64,000 nt of DNA from Comamonas aquatica NBRC 14918 (GTDB lineage Bacteria > Pseudomonadota > Gammaproteobacteria > Burkholderiales > Burkholderiaceae_C). The stretch is from positions 1-64,000 of the forward strand of contig NZ_BBJR01000021.1 in NCBI RefSeq assembly GCF_000739875.1, written 5' to 3'. The first letter of the stretch is position 1. Each line of letters starts with the position of its first letter. Made by a program: the position numbers and the translations under genes. The notes under the pieces are model-generated. The model saw only the letters and a program-made list of their open reading frames with translations. It had not been told where the DNA came from and made no database searches. Positions 1 through 9,976 of the stretch are shown here, piece by piece.

Positions 1-629
1 TCATTCTGCGAGAATTCATTCTTTAATGATGCCAGCCTGTAATACAAACTTGCAACCAAAAAGCTTTGCCTTATCTCTGCTTTACCATCAATTATTTTAT
101 AATCGCTTTTTATTCCATCTAGAACTTTAATAAGATGCGCAGCTCTTCCTATAACGCCAGTTCTCTTTTCTAGTCTGATTTTTTGACATGATCTAGCACC
201 TGTATTGAAAAGAACTTCTAAGTTTGTTGCTTGAGCTAATCTGGAGGCATCCTCTGCTGATTCCTTCAAGTTCTTTTTTGCTTCAGCAGCCTTTGCATCA
301 TCATTCCATATTTCGGAAGCCATTGCTCGAATATCCTTATGAATTTCAATCACACCCTCTTTTATCGGTTTATATTGAGCCACTCCAGTAATAATTGAAC
401 CTACAATACCCCAAACCGTTATTGTTGACTTTAAACTACCTTCTTCAAAATCTACAACAACATCAATATCGTTACCGAACAAAAATTTTGCTCTTGGCTC
501 TACATAGCTCTTTATTATTCTTTCAAGATTTTCTCTTTGATTCTCGTCTTTAAAAAAATCGATATCTAAGTGAGAATAAGCTTGACCAAGGATTTCTTTT
601 CCTTCGACTTTTGTAATGTAATCTGCCAT
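1..629 (-). CDS. Hypothetical protein, C-terminus cut off by window edge
   Basis: An open frame starts at an ATG at 629 and runs off the window; 209 residues are visible. It begins MADYITKVEG and has one short hydrophobic stretch near residues 72-84 (WGIVGSIITGVAQ), too short to be a convincing membrane helix. A Lys/Glu/Ala-rich, probably helical half follows. Composition is strikingly AT-rich (many AAA, ATT and TTA codons) against a window that is otherwise very GC-rich, so the gene was probably acquired recently. No Shine-Dalgarno is obvious. I do not recognise the family. An in-window position next to repeat-rich spacer would fit the edge of an island, but that is inference. Confidence 0.7.
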   Translation of the reverse strand, partial: MADYITKVEGKEILGQAYSHLDIDFFKDENQRENLERIIKSYVEPRAKFLFGNDIDVVVDFEEGSLKSTITVWGIVGSIITGVAQYKPIKEGVIEIHKDIRAMASEIWNDDAKAAEAKKNLKESAEDASRLAQATNLEVLFNTGARSCQKIRLEKRTGVIGRAAHLIKVLDGIKSDYKIIDGKAEIRQSFLVASLYYRLASLKNEFSQN

Positions 630-739
630 TTGCCATCCATTTTTAAAGAAAAAATTTTATGCTTGAAAAATAATTAAAACAAAACTCATGTATGCGTAAC
701 ACCACACCCTTCTAACTGCGCCGAGGCGCACAGCCTGCG

Positions 740-965
740 GGGTGGCGTGTGTGCCGCAGGACACACACGCTGCGTACATCTGACCCGCCGCAGTTGTTTG
801 AACGCAGCGGCACAGCCGCGCAGTGAGTTCTGCGGCGCACCCCGCAGGCGAGCACCGCAGGTTGCCCGCTTGGGTTTGGCGCAGCCAAGCCCAAAGGGAC
901 GCAGGTAGCAGGGTCGCCTTTCTTTTGGTTCCTTTTCTTTGGTGAAGCAAAGAAAAGGAACTCGC
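740..965. repeat. Long intergenic repeat, copy 1
   Basis: This shares ordered landmarks with the block at 3890-4060: a CAGTNGTTTGAACG motif at the left, a CGCGCAG motif, then a TTCTTTGGG-like stretch running into GCAAAAGAA and an ACTCGCC motif at the right. The two copies differ in length and detail, so they are relatives and not recent duplicates. Confidence 0.5.
929..960. repeat. Perfect 13-bp hairpin inside the intergenic repeat
   Basis: TTCCTTTTCTTTG at 929-941 is the exact reverse complement of CAAAGAAAAGGAA at 948-960, with a 6-base loop GTGAAG. It lacks a GC-rich stem and a terminal T run, so it is not a typical terminator. Confidence 0.75.
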
Positions 966-1036
966 CCCGGCGCGATAAGCCGGTTCAGACATCAAAGCCC
1001 GCGCAGCGCATAAACGCAAAGCACTTTTCAATATGC

Positions 1037-1074
1037 ATAGCTACTAGCGCAAGCTAGACAAGCGCTACAGCCAC
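1037..1074. repeat. Dispersed AGCGCTTG palindromic repeat
   Basis: An imperfect palindrome starts ATAGCTACTAGCGC and ends AAGCGCTACAGCCA. Read on the minus strand it shows the family core TAGCGCTTGTC. It lies just beyond the 3' end of the Bug receptor gene. Confidence 0.6.
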
Positions 1075-1145
1075 ATTGGACTCACAAGTCCTTCTAGCTG
1101 TGCCGGCCGCACACCCTGGCAGGCGTGTGGATAGAAAACCGCCAC

Positions 1146-2120
1146 TCAGTCCACCGAAGCCCCCGACTGCTTCACCGCCTGCCCCCACTGCGTGATCTCC
1201 GCCGCCACAAAGGCGTCCATCTCCGCCGGGGTGGTGGGCACGGCCTCCGAGCCGCGGTCGCTGATGAACTTGCGCATCTCGGGGCTGCGCAGGATGGCCA
1301 CGGTTTCGCGGTTGAGTTTGTCGATGATGTCTTTGGGGGTGCCCTTGGGTGCCATCAGGCCCAGCCAGCCCACGGCCTCGAAGCCACGGAACTCGGACAG
1401 GCCGGATTCGGCGATGGTGGGCACCTCCGGCAACTGGCTGGATCGGGTGCTGGAAGTCACGCCCAAAGGGATGGCCTTGCCAGCCTGGATGTTGGCCAGG
1501 GCGGCGGTGACCGAATCCACCATCAGCGGCACCTGTCCGCCCAAAAAGTCAGCCTGCGCAGGGCCGCTGCCCTTGTAGGGGATGTGCTCGATCTGCAGCT
1601 TGGCGCGCGCCTTGACCATCTCGCCGCTCAGGTGCTGGGTACCGCCAATGCCGGCACTGGCGTAGTTCCAGCGCCCGGGCTCTGCACGGGCCTTGTCCAC
1701 CAGGTCTTTCATGCTGCGCACGCCCACGCTGGGGTGGGCCAGGAAGACCAGGGGCACCTTGGCAATCAGGCTGATGCCCACCAGGTCCACACGCGGGTCG
1801 AAGTTCACCTTTTTGTACAGCGTCTGGTTCACGGCCATGGCGCTGCCGGCGACCAGCAGGGTGTAGCCGTCCGCGGGGCTGCGCACCACCTGCTCGCTGC
1901 CGATGTTGCTGCCCGCACCCGCCTTGTTTTCCACGACCAGGGGCTGGCCCAGGGATTGGCCCAACTTTTCAGCCAGGGCGCGGGCAAAGATGTCGGTCGC
2001 CTGCCCGGGCGGGAATGGCACGATCAATTTGATGGGTTTGTCGGGGTAGGCCGCAGCCACCGGAGCCGCAAAAGTCGTGGCCGCGCAGGTCGCAGCCGCC
2101 AGAAGCAGGGTTTTGTGCAT
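1146..2120 (-). CDS. Bug/TctC-family periplasmic solute-binding receptor
   Basis: A 324-residue secreted binding protein. The N-terminus is a signal peptide (about residues 1-23, positively charged start then an Ala-rich core). It is followed by the family hallmark [19 protein letters not shown] and, later, [17 protein letters not shown] and the IPYKGSGPA loop that lines the ligand site. Members of this family (Pfam TctC) bind small carboxylates or amides and are greatly expanded in Burkholderiales, often as orphans without TctA/TctB permeases. No permease lies nearby here, so the ligand is unknown. I chose the ATG at 2120 because AGGAGA sits 8 bases upstream and the signal peptide starts there; upstream in-frame codons add an unlikely tail. 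Confidence 0.9.
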   Translation of the reverse strand: MHKTLLLAAATCAATTFAAPVAAAYPDKPIKLIVPFPPGQATDIFARALAEKLGQSLGQPLVVENKAGAGSNIGSEQVVRSPADGYTLLVAGSAMAVNQTLYKKVNFDPRVDLVGISLIAKVPLVFLAHPSVGVRSMKDLVDKARAEPGRWNYASAGIGGTQHLSGEMVKARAKLQIEHIPYKGSGPAQADFLGGQVPLMVDSVTAALANIQAGKAIPLGVTSSTRSSQLPEVPTIAESGLSEFRGFEAVGWLGLMAPKGTPKDIIDKLNRETVAILRSPEMRKFISDRGSEAVPTTPAEMDAFVAAEITQWGQAVKQSGASVD

Positions 2121-2524
2121 CGTGTTGTCTCCTGCCATCCAGCTTAGTCCGTCGCCCACGCGGCCGCATCGCGACAATCCCGCAAGCGCCAGGGCAGGAT
2201 GCATCCCGCAGAATTGCTGGCTGTTTTGCCACCTTGCCCCATATCAGCAGGCATCAACCGCTGTCCATCTCGCTGCGATCGACGCGACAGCGGATGGGTC
2301 ACGCGGCCCTCTGATGTGTAGGGCACTTGGATTGGACGCGCCCCACATCAGCTACACCGCCGGGAGCCTCTCGACCACAGCCAGACCACCAGGCAAGTCG
2401 CCTCCAAAGCCACCCTCCACAGAACTTTTCCCTTTCCAGCCCGCCTAATACGGGCAACGTCTGCGCTTCGCCCTGGCCCGTACAGGGCCTCATCCTTCAA
2501 CGCCTTCGCGAGAACCCCCACCCT
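2121..2524. other. Divergent intergenic region, no gene seen
   Basis: This separates the minus-strand Bug receptor gene from the plus-strand YdjM-like gene and must hold both promoters. I see no recognisable operator, repeat or small gene in it. Frames that cross it have no ribosome binding site and no recognisable product. Confidence 0.5.
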
Positions 2525-3571
2525 ATGGACTCTCTGACCCAAGCCGTGCTCGGCGCCAGCGTGACCGTGGCCGTCATGGGCCGCCGCACGTCCTTTGCCA
2601 AGGCCGCCCTGGTGGGCGCCGTGGCGGGCACGGTGCCCGACCTGGATGTGCTGATCGATCATGGCGACGATCTGCTGAACATGGTGCGCCACCGGGCCGA
2701 GTCGCATGCGCTGTTCTTTCTGACGCTGGCGGCGCCGCTGTTCGGCTGGCTGACGCATAAGCTGGTGGACCGCAAGGCCCCTGCGGGTGCGCCGAATTTG
2801 ACGGCGCGCTGGAGCCTGGCCTGGCTGCTGGCGCTGCTGACCCATGTGGGCATCGACGCCATGACCAGCTATGGCACGCAGTTCCTGCAGCCCTTCACCG
2901 ACCACGCGTTTGCCGTGGGCAGCGTGTTCATCATCGATCCGCTGTACACCTTGCCGCTGCTGCTGGGCCTGCTGTGGTCCGGCCTGCGCGCGCGGCGCGG
3001 GGTGGACTGGCGGGGGCCCAACCGCTGGGCGCTGGTCTTCAGTTGCTGCTATTTGTTGTGGAGCGTGGGCGCCCAGCACCAGGTGCGCAGCGTGGCGCAG
3101 CAGGCCCTGGCCGAACAAGGCGTGCCGGATGCCCAGCTGTTTGTCTATGCCACGCCGTTCAACACCGTGCTGTGGCGGGTGCTGGCGATCACGCCCACGC
3201 ACAGTTACGAGGGCTTTTACAGCCTGCTGGACCAGGGGCAGCACATCCCCCTGACGGCCACGCAGCGCGGCCAGACCTACCTGCAGCGCTGGGCCAGCGT
3301 GCCAGCGGTGCAGGCCATGCAGCGCTTCACCCAGGGCCCCATCCGCATGGAGCTGCGCGACGGCCGCGTGCTGCTGACCGACCTGCGCATGGGCCATGAG
3401 CCGCACTACAGCTTTGTCTTCGACCTGGGCACGCCCACGCAGCTGGATGCGGGGCAGACGCAACCGCACAAGGTCAGCGCCGTGCTGTCGTCCGGCTTGG
3501 ACCTGGCGGGCCTGGTTGATCGCATGCTGGGGCGTGATCTGCGTGCCCCCGCTGCGACGGCGCACCCATAA
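2525..3571 (+). CDS. YdjM-like integral membrane metal-dependent hydrolase
   Basis: A 348-residue inner-membrane protein of the YdjM/DUF457 group (predicted membrane-bound metal-dependent hydrolases). The conserved acidic pair and histidines are visible: PDLD at residues 38-41 and HRAESH at 56-61, followed by several hydrophobic helices (about 62-80, 98-118, 133-170, 195-215). The C-terminal third is soluble, about 130 residues, beginning near HQVRSVAQQAL. Start ATG at 2525 begins exactly at the conserved MDSLTQA N-terminus; a longer in-frame extension upstream has no family signature. In Escherichia coli ydjM is LexA-controlled; I see no SOS box here. Substrate is unknown. Confidence 0.85.
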   Translation: MDSLTQAVLGASVTVAVMGRRTSFAKAALVGAVAGTVPDLDVLIDHGDDLLNMVRHRAESHALFFLTLAAPLFGWLTHKLVDRKAPAGAPNLTARWSLAWLLALLTHVGIDAMTSYGTQFLQPFTDHAFAVGSVFIIDPLYTLPLLLGLLWSGLRARRGVDWRGPNRWALVFSCCYLLWSVGAQHQVRSVAQQALAEQGVPDAQLFVYATPFNTVLWRVLAITPTHSYEGFYSLLDQGQHIPLTATQRGQTYLQRWASVPAVQAMQRFTQGPIRMELRDGRVLLTDLRMGHEPHYSFVFDLGTPTQLDAGQTQPHKVSAVLSSGLDLAGLVDRMLGRDLRAPAATAHP

Positions 3572-3601
3572 GCGCAGGCCGCACAGAGAGCAGTGTTTTC
3601 T

Positions 3602-3649
3602 AAAAAGTGAGCTGCCGACGCAGGCTGGATCAGCGCCAGCTGCCCATTT
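3602..3649. repeat. Dispersed AGCGCTTG palindromic repeat (diverged)
   Basis: An imperfect palindrome: AGCTGCCGACGC on the left and CAGCGCCAGCTGC on the right, flanked by AAAAAG and CATTT. Lies just after the YdjM-like gene and could end its transcript. Confidence 0.5.
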
Positions 3650-3659
3650 CATCCAGATT

Positions 3660-3773
3660 GGCGAACACCACCCTCGGTAGGCCGTGGTTGCGCCTGGCCG
3701 TACCGGGCGTACGGTCTGCGGCTTCACGCCTTGTCGCTACCGCCCACCTGTGGTGGGCGGGGTGGTGTTGGCC
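3660..3773. repeat. 114-base element with 14-bp inverted ends
   Basis: GGCGAACACCACCC at 3660-3673 matches, inverted, GGGTGGTGTTGGCC at 3760-3773 with one mismatch. Inside lies a perfect 7-bp hairpin GCCCACC/GGTGGGC at 3742-3758. The layout resembles a miniature inverted-repeat element, but I see no clear target-site duplication. Confidence 0.4.
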
Positions 3774-3889
3774 ACGCTAACAACCTGGTCGCCCCGCCAG
3801 CGCCACCGGTTCAACACCCCGTAGCGGACATCCCAGCCCCAGCGCGTGCGCGCGCCAAGACGCGCACGCCACTGGCAGCCCTTCTGATT

Positions 3890-4060
3890 TCCGGCAGTGG
3901 TTTGAACGACGCGGCGCAGGCGCGCAGGGCGTTCGGCCGGGCCGCCCGCTGTCAGCGTCGTCTTGTTTTGGGTCTCCACGCACATGGCGGCGCACGATGC
4001 GTGGCACCCCGCGCAAGCGCGAACCCCGGCTTCTTTGGGTGCAGCAAAAGAAGGCGACTC
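3890..4060. repeat. Long intergenic repeat, copy 2
   Basis: Shares the landmarks CAGTGGTTTGAACG, CGCGCAG, CTTCTTTGGGTGCAGC, AAAAGAAGGCGACTCG with the block at 740-965, in the same order and orientation. This copy lacks the perfect 13-bp hairpin. Confidence 0.5.
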
Positions 4061-4227
4061 GCCGCCGGGCGACTCCCAGCCTCCGCCCACACGCCCGTGC
4101 AGCGCCCAAAGCACACCCCGGACCGCATCCACGCGCCGCTGCCAACTGGTGCGGCCTGCCACAGCGCCGCCACCGCCCCAAGGCATACTCCCCCCTCTGC
4201 CCCAAACCGTCCCGCCCGCCCCCTCGC

Positions 4228-5124
4228 ATGTCTGCCACGCCCCTGCCAACCGCAGCCCCTGCCAGCGCCAGCACCATGGCCTCCCTCAACCGCCTGGACG
4301 ATTTCCTCCTGCACCCGCCGCGCCACTGGCAGCCGCGCGGGCTGCAGCGCGCGGGGCTGGAGTTTCTGTGGTTCGGCATCAAGGAGGCGCGCAGTTGCCT
4401 GTTTGTGGGCCTGTTCTTCTTGGCCGTGTTCGCCGTGCCGCGCGCGGGCGTGCTGGGCCTGCCGCGCTACGACGTGCTACTGCTGGCGGCCCTGGCCATC
4501 CAGATCGCCATGGTGGCCACCAAGCTGGAAACCTGGGACGAGCTGAAGGCCATCTCCCTGTTCCACATCGTGGGCTTCGCGCTGGAGGTGTTCAAGACCT
4601 CCAGCGGCATCAAGTCCTGGGCCTACCCCGACTTCGCCTACACCAAGCTCTGGGGCGTGCCGCTGTTCTCGGGCTTCATGTACGCGGCCGTGGGCAGCTA
4701 CATCATCCAGGCCTGGCGCCTGTTCGACCTGCGCATCCGCCACCACCCGCCGCACTGGATGGCGGCGCTGATCGCGGTGCTGATCTACGCCAACTTCTTC
4801 ACCCACCACTACATCGGCGACTACCGCTGGTACCTGGCCGCCTGCGCCCTGGGCCTGTACGCGCGCACCACCGTGGTCTTCCGCCCGCTGGACCGCGACC
4901 GCCAGATGCCGCTGCTGCTGGCCTTTGTGCTGATCGGCTTCTTCATCTGGCTGGCCGAGAACATCTCCACCTTCGCCGGGGTCTGGAGCTACCCCAACCA
5001 GCTGGGCGCCTGGTCGGCCGTGCACGTGGGCAAGTGGAGTTCGTGGTCCATGCTGGTGGTGATGACCTTCACCATCGTGGCCAACCTCAAGCACATCAAG
5101 ACCAAGATCCACGTGCCGCACTGA
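4228..5124 (+). CDS. DUF817 family integral membrane protein
   Basis: A polytopic membrane protein of up to 298 residues that matches the DUF817 family: the conserved ETWDELKAI and HIVGFALEVFKTS segments, then FTHHYIGDYRW, and the end WSSWSMLV near the C-terminus. About eight hydrophobic helices are visible. The function of the family is not known. The ATG at 4228 is upstream of a second ATG at 4276 (MASLNRLDD); neither has a strong ribosome binding site, and the second would give 282 residues. No operon partner is evident. Confidence 0.85.
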   Translation: MSATPLPTAAPASASTMASLNRLDDFLLHPPRHWQPRGLQRAGLEFLWFGIKEARSCLFVGLFFLAVFAVPRAGVLGLPRYDVLLLAALAIQIAMVATKLETWDELKAISLFHIVGFALEVFKTSSGIKSWAYPDFAYTKLWGVPLFSGFMYAAVGSYIIQAWRLFDLRIRHHPPHWMAALIAVLIYANFFTHHYIGDYRWYLAACALGLYARTTVVFRPLDRDRQMPLLLAFVLIGFFIWLAENISTFAGVWSYPNQLGAWSAVHVGKWSSWSMLVVMTFTIVANLKHIKTKIHVPH

Positions 5125-5738
5125 GGCGCTGCTGCGCATCTGGAATGGCCGTGGGTCCGGCCACCCGCGTGGATGGTGTGCTGCAAAGTTCTTTTCAGCC
5201 ACCGCCGGCGCGGTGGCGCGCGACGACCCGGTTAGAGGCCAAGGGACTGGTTCCTTGTCGGACCGGCTGCAAAGGGCTTTGCAGCAGGCATGCCCCAGCG
5301 CATGGGCGTGCCAAGACACCCTGGCGCCAGGCGGTTCTTTGTCCTGGAGGCGGTTTGTCTGCAGGCCGTACCGCCGCAGTGCAGTCCTTCCCACGGCACT
5401 GCCTGCGGCCACCGTTGTGTGGTCGGGGACCCTCACACGTGCGGCGGCGCATTCGGCATTCCCCCCCGCGCCAGGGCGCCCTGGGGTCTGTGGACACCGC
5501 TTCAGCCATCGGGGTAGCGCCAAGCGTTTGCCTTGTTCGCTCCACCCCATCGCGCCACAGCCACCAGCTCCGGCACGGTGGCCCACCCACAGGCATCACA
5601 CGGACCACGTCCTGCGCCCGGTCACTGACACGCATGCCATGGCCTGGACCCGCGCTGAGGGAGATACCGACCACCGCTCGCTTGCCAAGCCCTGCGCACC
5701 CGCCACAGAATCGCCGCATCTTCATCCCGAAAGCCACC
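5125..5738. other. Intergenic stretch without a recognised gene
   Basis: High-GC sequence between the DUF817 gene and the acetyltransferase. A perfect palindrome CCACCGC/GCGGTGG (5199-5216) is the only structure I can define. Overlapping frames on both strands show no ribosome binding sites and no familiar motifs. Confidence 0.45.
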
Positions 5739-6272
5739 GTGGAACTGATCTTGCTGCGCGCCCAGGATGCGCACCCGCTCTGGGTGTTGGAAACCACGCA
5801 CCGCGCCTACTTCGAAAGCTGGGTCAATCCCCGCCCCGACAACTTCTACACCCCCGTCGGCTTTGACCACGCCCTGCAGGCGGCCCTGCAGCTGCAGGCC
5901 GCAGGCCAGGCCTTCCACTACCTGATCTGGCTGGGTGGCGAGCTGGCAGGGCGCATCAACCTGACCCAGGTGCGCCCCGCGCCGTACCACAGCGCGTCGC
6001 TGGGCTACCGGATTGCGCCCACACACAGCGGCCAGGGGCTGGCCAGCGCCGCCGTGCAGGCGGTGATGCACAAGGCTTTTCAGGTGCACGGCCTGCAACG
6101 GCTGGAGGCCACGGCGCGGCCGGAGAACCCGGCCTCGATCCGGGTGCTGGAGAAAAATGGTTTTCACCGTTTCGGCCACTCGCGCTGCAGCATCCAGCTG
6201 CACCGCCAGTGGTTCGACCTGCTGTACTTCGAGGCCCACGCCCAGCCCCAGGCGCCCGCCGCCCCGGTGTGA
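5739..6272 (+). CDS. GNAT-family N-acetyltransferase (RimJ/RimL-like)
   Basis: A 177-residue acetyltransferase. The acetyl-CoA-binding motif A is GYRIAPTHSGQGLASAA, with the loop Q-x-G-x-G/A form HSGQGLA. The typical C-terminal RimJ/RimL signature NPASIRVLEKNGF follows. These enzymes transfer acetyl groups to protein N-termini, spermidine or small amines; the substrate cannot be told. I chose the GTG at 5739 (VELILLRAQDAHPL) because it matches the usual start of the fold; the next in-frame upstream start is an ATG at 5634 and would add 35 residues of repeat-like sequence. The start is therefore uncertain. Confidence 0.8.
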   Translation: MELILLRAQDAHPLWVLETTHRAYFESWVNPRPDNFYTPVGFDHALQAALQLQAAGQAFHYLIWLGGELAGRINLTQVRPAPYHSASLGYRIAPTHSGQGLASAAVQAVMHKAFQVHGLQRLEATARPENPASIRVLEKNGFHRFGHSRCSIQLHRQWFDLLYFEAHAQPQAPAAPV

Positions 6273-6333
6273 GCGACGCGCCCCCCCTACCCATGCCGCA
6301 GTGCCCGGGCGGGGCGGCGCGGGCCCGCGGCGC

Positions 6334-7566
<1,233 letters not shown>

Positions 7567-7700
7567 GACTTGGCTCCGATTGCTTAATTCCCCATTACAG
7601 CGGATTCGCGATACCGCTACGCGGGATAGGTGCTCCGCCGACCCGCCGCAGCCTGGCACAGGGGCCCGGGGCTGCTTGGAGCGGGCGGGCGTACGTTCTC

Positions 7701-7750
7701 ATAAAAAAGAGCTGCCAGCGCTGGTGGGACAAGCGCTGGCAGCCATTTTT
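7701..7750. repeat. Dispersed AGCGCTTG repeat acting as a bidirectional terminator
   Basis: GCTGCCAGCGCT (7711-7722) and AGCGCTGGCAGC (7732-7743) form a perfect 12-bp stem with a 9-base loop. An A run precedes and a T run follows, so it can terminate transcripts on both strands; on the minus strand it would end the chemoreceptor transcript. The loop reads TTGTCCCACC from the minus strand, matching the family consensus. Confidence 0.8.
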
Positions 7751-7810
7751 ATGCCCAACACACCGTGCATGCCCCGAAGGGGAGATGCGGGCCATGCAGG
7801 CGGTCCAAGC

Positions 7811-9976
7811 TCAGAAGGTTTCCCAGTCGTCCTCGGCCGTGGTCGCCGGGGCCTTGGCCTTGCGGGCGGCAGCGGGCGCCGCTGGGGCGGGGGCGGAGGC
7901 CGCACTGGGTGCCAGGGCCGGGGACCGTGGCGTGGTCGCTGCCGCAGCGCTGCGGGCCGGCGCGGCCGGTGTCGACGGGGCCCCACGCGGCGCCAGCACC
8001 GGGCTGCGCAGCGGGTTCACGGGGCCGCCCTGCAGACGGAAGATGGAGACGGCGCGCACCAGTTCCTCGGACTGCTTGCGCAGGCCTTCGGTGGCCCCGG
8101 CCATTTCCTCGACCAGGGCGGCATTCTTCTGCGTGGTCTGGTCCATGTGGGTGACGGCCTCGGCCACCTGGGCCACACCGTTGCTTTGCTCGCCGCTGGC
8201 ATGGCTGATGTCGGTGATCAGCTGGGTGACCTTCTCGATCTCGGTGATGGCCTGCTCCATGGTCTCGCCGGCGTGCGCGGCCTGCTGGTTGCCGGCATGG
8301 ATTTCGGCCACGCTGTGGCTGATGAGCTGCTTGATTTCCTTGGCGGCCTCGGCGCTGCGGCCGGCCAGGGCGCGCACCTCGCCCGCCACCACGGCAAAGC
8401 CACGGCCATGCTCGCCGGCGCGCGCGGCTTCCACCGCCGCGTTCAACGCCAGGATGTTGGTCTGGAATGCGATGCCATCGATCACGCCGATGATGTCGGC
8501 AATCTTCTTGCTGCTGGCGTCGATGCCCTGCATGGTCTGCACCACCTTGCGCACGGCCTGCCCGCCTTCGGTGACCACGCGCTGGGCTTCGCGCGTGCGC
8601 TGGTCGGCGGACTGGGCGTGGTCGGCGTTGTGGGCCACGGTGGAGCCCAGCTCCTCCATGGCGGCGGCGGTCTCTTCCAGGGCGCTGGCCTCGCTTTCAG
8701 TGCGGGTGGCCAGGTCCTGGTTGGCCTGGGCGATTTCGGCGCTGGCCAGGGCCACGCTGTGGGCCTGCTCGTGCACGGTGCTGACCACGCGGGTCAGGCC
8801 GGTGCTGGTGTTGTTCATGGCCTCCAGCAGGTGGCCGATCTCGTCCTGGCGGTCGCTGCGGATGCGCACGGTGAGGTCGCCTTCGGCAATCGCATCGGCC
8901 ATGCGGCTGGCTTCGTTCAAGGGGCGCACGATCATGCGGCGGATCAGCCAGAACCACACGGCCGCCAGCACCAGCACCGCACCCAGGCCCATGGCGGCGA
9001 ACTTGATGATCAGCGCCTGGGTTTCGGCGGTGAATTCATCCACGTAGGCGCTGGAGGCGAACACCCAGTTCCACGGCGCGTAGTGGCCGAAAACGGCCAG
9101 CTTCTCGCGCGCCTGGCTCTCGCCGGGGTTGGTCCAGGGGTAGGTGATGCTGCCCTGCTTGCGGTCCAGCATGTCGCGGATGAAGAAATGGCCGTCGCTG
9201 TCCTGCGAATCGCTGATGTTCTTGCCTTCCTGCGCAGGGTGCACCACCAGTTGGCCGCGCTGCGGGCCATCTTCGGCGCGCAGCACGAAGTAGTAGCCGC
9301 TCTGGCCGACCTGCAGGCTGCGGATCGAGGCCTTGAGGTGGTCCAGCAGCTCCGAGAAATCCTGTCCCACAAAGGCGATGCCGACGGTGGCGCCCGCAGC
9401 GTCCTTGAGCGGACGGTAGTGCGTCATGTACTGGCGGCCGAACAGGTTGGCCAGGCCCATGTAGCTCTGCCCCGCCTGGATGGCAGCGTAGGCAGGGTGG
9501 GCACGGTCCAGCAGACTGCCCAGGGCGGCTTCGCCCTGCTCGTTCTTCAGCGTGGTGGCGATGCGCAGGAAGTCACCCTGGCCCTGGGCCGCGAACACGG
9601 TGGCCACGGCGCCGGTGCTGCGTGTGAAGCCCTGAATGTGCACGTCGTTGCCGTTGAGCAGCTCGCCATTCAGGCTGAGCAGCGGCTCGCTGCCGCTGCG
9701 GTCCAGGATGAGCGTGCCCTGCAGGCTGCGCGCCAGGCTGTCGGCCAGGAACTGGGTGCGCTGGCGCAGGTCCTTGTCGTTGGACTCAATGAAGCGGTGC
9801 AGCATCTGGATGCCTTGCTGCATCTCGCTGTGCATCTTGGACTGCAGGGAATGGCTGACGCCCCAGGCAATGCCCAGGACCAGCAGCCCCAGGATGGACG
9901 CGACCCAGACAAAATTGGTGATCGCCAGCTTGGCGCCCAGCCCTTGGCGGCGCCAAAAACGTTGGCCGATGTGCAT
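7811..9976 (-). CDS. Methyl-accepting chemotaxis protein with Cache sensor and CheR-tether tail
   Basis: A 721-residue chemoreceptor. TM1 is about residues 16-39, a large periplasmic Cache-type sensor runs to about 315, TM2 about 322-345, then a HAMP domain (RPLNEASRMADAIAEGDLTVRI). The cytoplasmic signalling domain contains the hairpin-tip sequence AFQTNILALNAAVEAARAGE, through which CheA/CheW bind. A long Ala/Pro-rich linker leads to a C-terminal DDWETF, matching the xWxxF pentapeptide that tethers CheR and CheB in high-abundance receptors. The ligand is unknown. Start ATG at 9976 precedes a short basic N-terminus and TM1. Its transcript probably ends at the hairpin at 7701-7750. Confidence 0.93.
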   Translation of the reverse strand: MHIGQRFWRRQGLGAKLAITNFVWVASILGLLVLGIAWGVSHSLQSKMHSEMQQGIQMLHRFIESNDKDLRQRTQFLADSLARSLQGTLILDRSGSEPLLSLNGELLNGNDVHIQGFTRSTGAVATVFAAQGQGDFLRIATTLKNEQGEAALGSLLDRAHPAYAAIQAGQSYMGLANLFGRQYMTHYRPLKDAAGATVGIAFVGQDFSELLDHLKASIRSLQVGQSGYYFVLRAEDGPQRGQLVVHPAQEGKNISDSQDSDGHFFIRDMLDRKQGSITYPWTNPGESQAREKLAVFGHYAPWNWVFASSAYVDEFTAETQALIIKFAAMGLGAVLVLAAVWFWLIRRMIVRPLNEASRMADAIAEGDLTVRIRSDRQDEIGHLLEAMNNTSTGLTRVVSTVHEQAHSVALASAEIAQANQDLATRTESEASALEETAAAMEELGSTVAHNADHAQSADQRTREAQRVVTEGGQAVRKVVQTMQGIDASSKKIADIIGVIDGIAFQTNILALNAAVEAARAGEHGRGFAVVAGEVRALAGRSAEAAKEIKQLISHSVAEIHAGNQQAAHAGETMEQAITEIEKVTQLITDISHASGEQSNGVAQVAEAVTHMDQTTQKNAALVEEMAGATEGLRKQSEELVRAVSIFRLQGGPVNPLRSPVLAPRGAPSTPAAPARSAAAATTPRSPALAPSAASAPAPAAPAAARKAKAPATTAEDDWETF

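Larger units (their letters stand above)
630..1145. other. Repeat-rich intergenic stretch without a gene
   Basis: The stretch changes from AT-rich at the left to GC-rich from about 715. It holds a block (about 740-965) that resembles a second block at 3890-4060, a perfect 13-bp hairpin at 929-960 and a dispersed AGCGCTTG-type repeat at 1037-1074. A 124-codon open frame on the minus strand covers it, but its product is Arg/Cys/Ala-rich and low in complexity, it has no ribosome binding site, and it runs straight through the repeats. I therefore treat the stretch as non-coding. Confidence 0.6.
3572..4227. other. Repeat-rich intergenic stretch without a gene
   Basis: Contains a dispersed AGCGCTTG-type repeat (3602-3649), a 114-base element bounded by inverted repeats (3660-3773) and the second copy of the long intergenic repeat (about 3890-4060). 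Several GC-rich frames cross it on both strands, but none has a ribosome binding site or a recognisable product. Confidence 0.5.

Noticed and set aside
657-1031. A 124-codon open frame on the minus strand in the left spacer
   Set aside because: It runs through repeats, has no ribosome binding site, is Arg/Cys-rich and low in complexity; it fits random GC-rich sequence.
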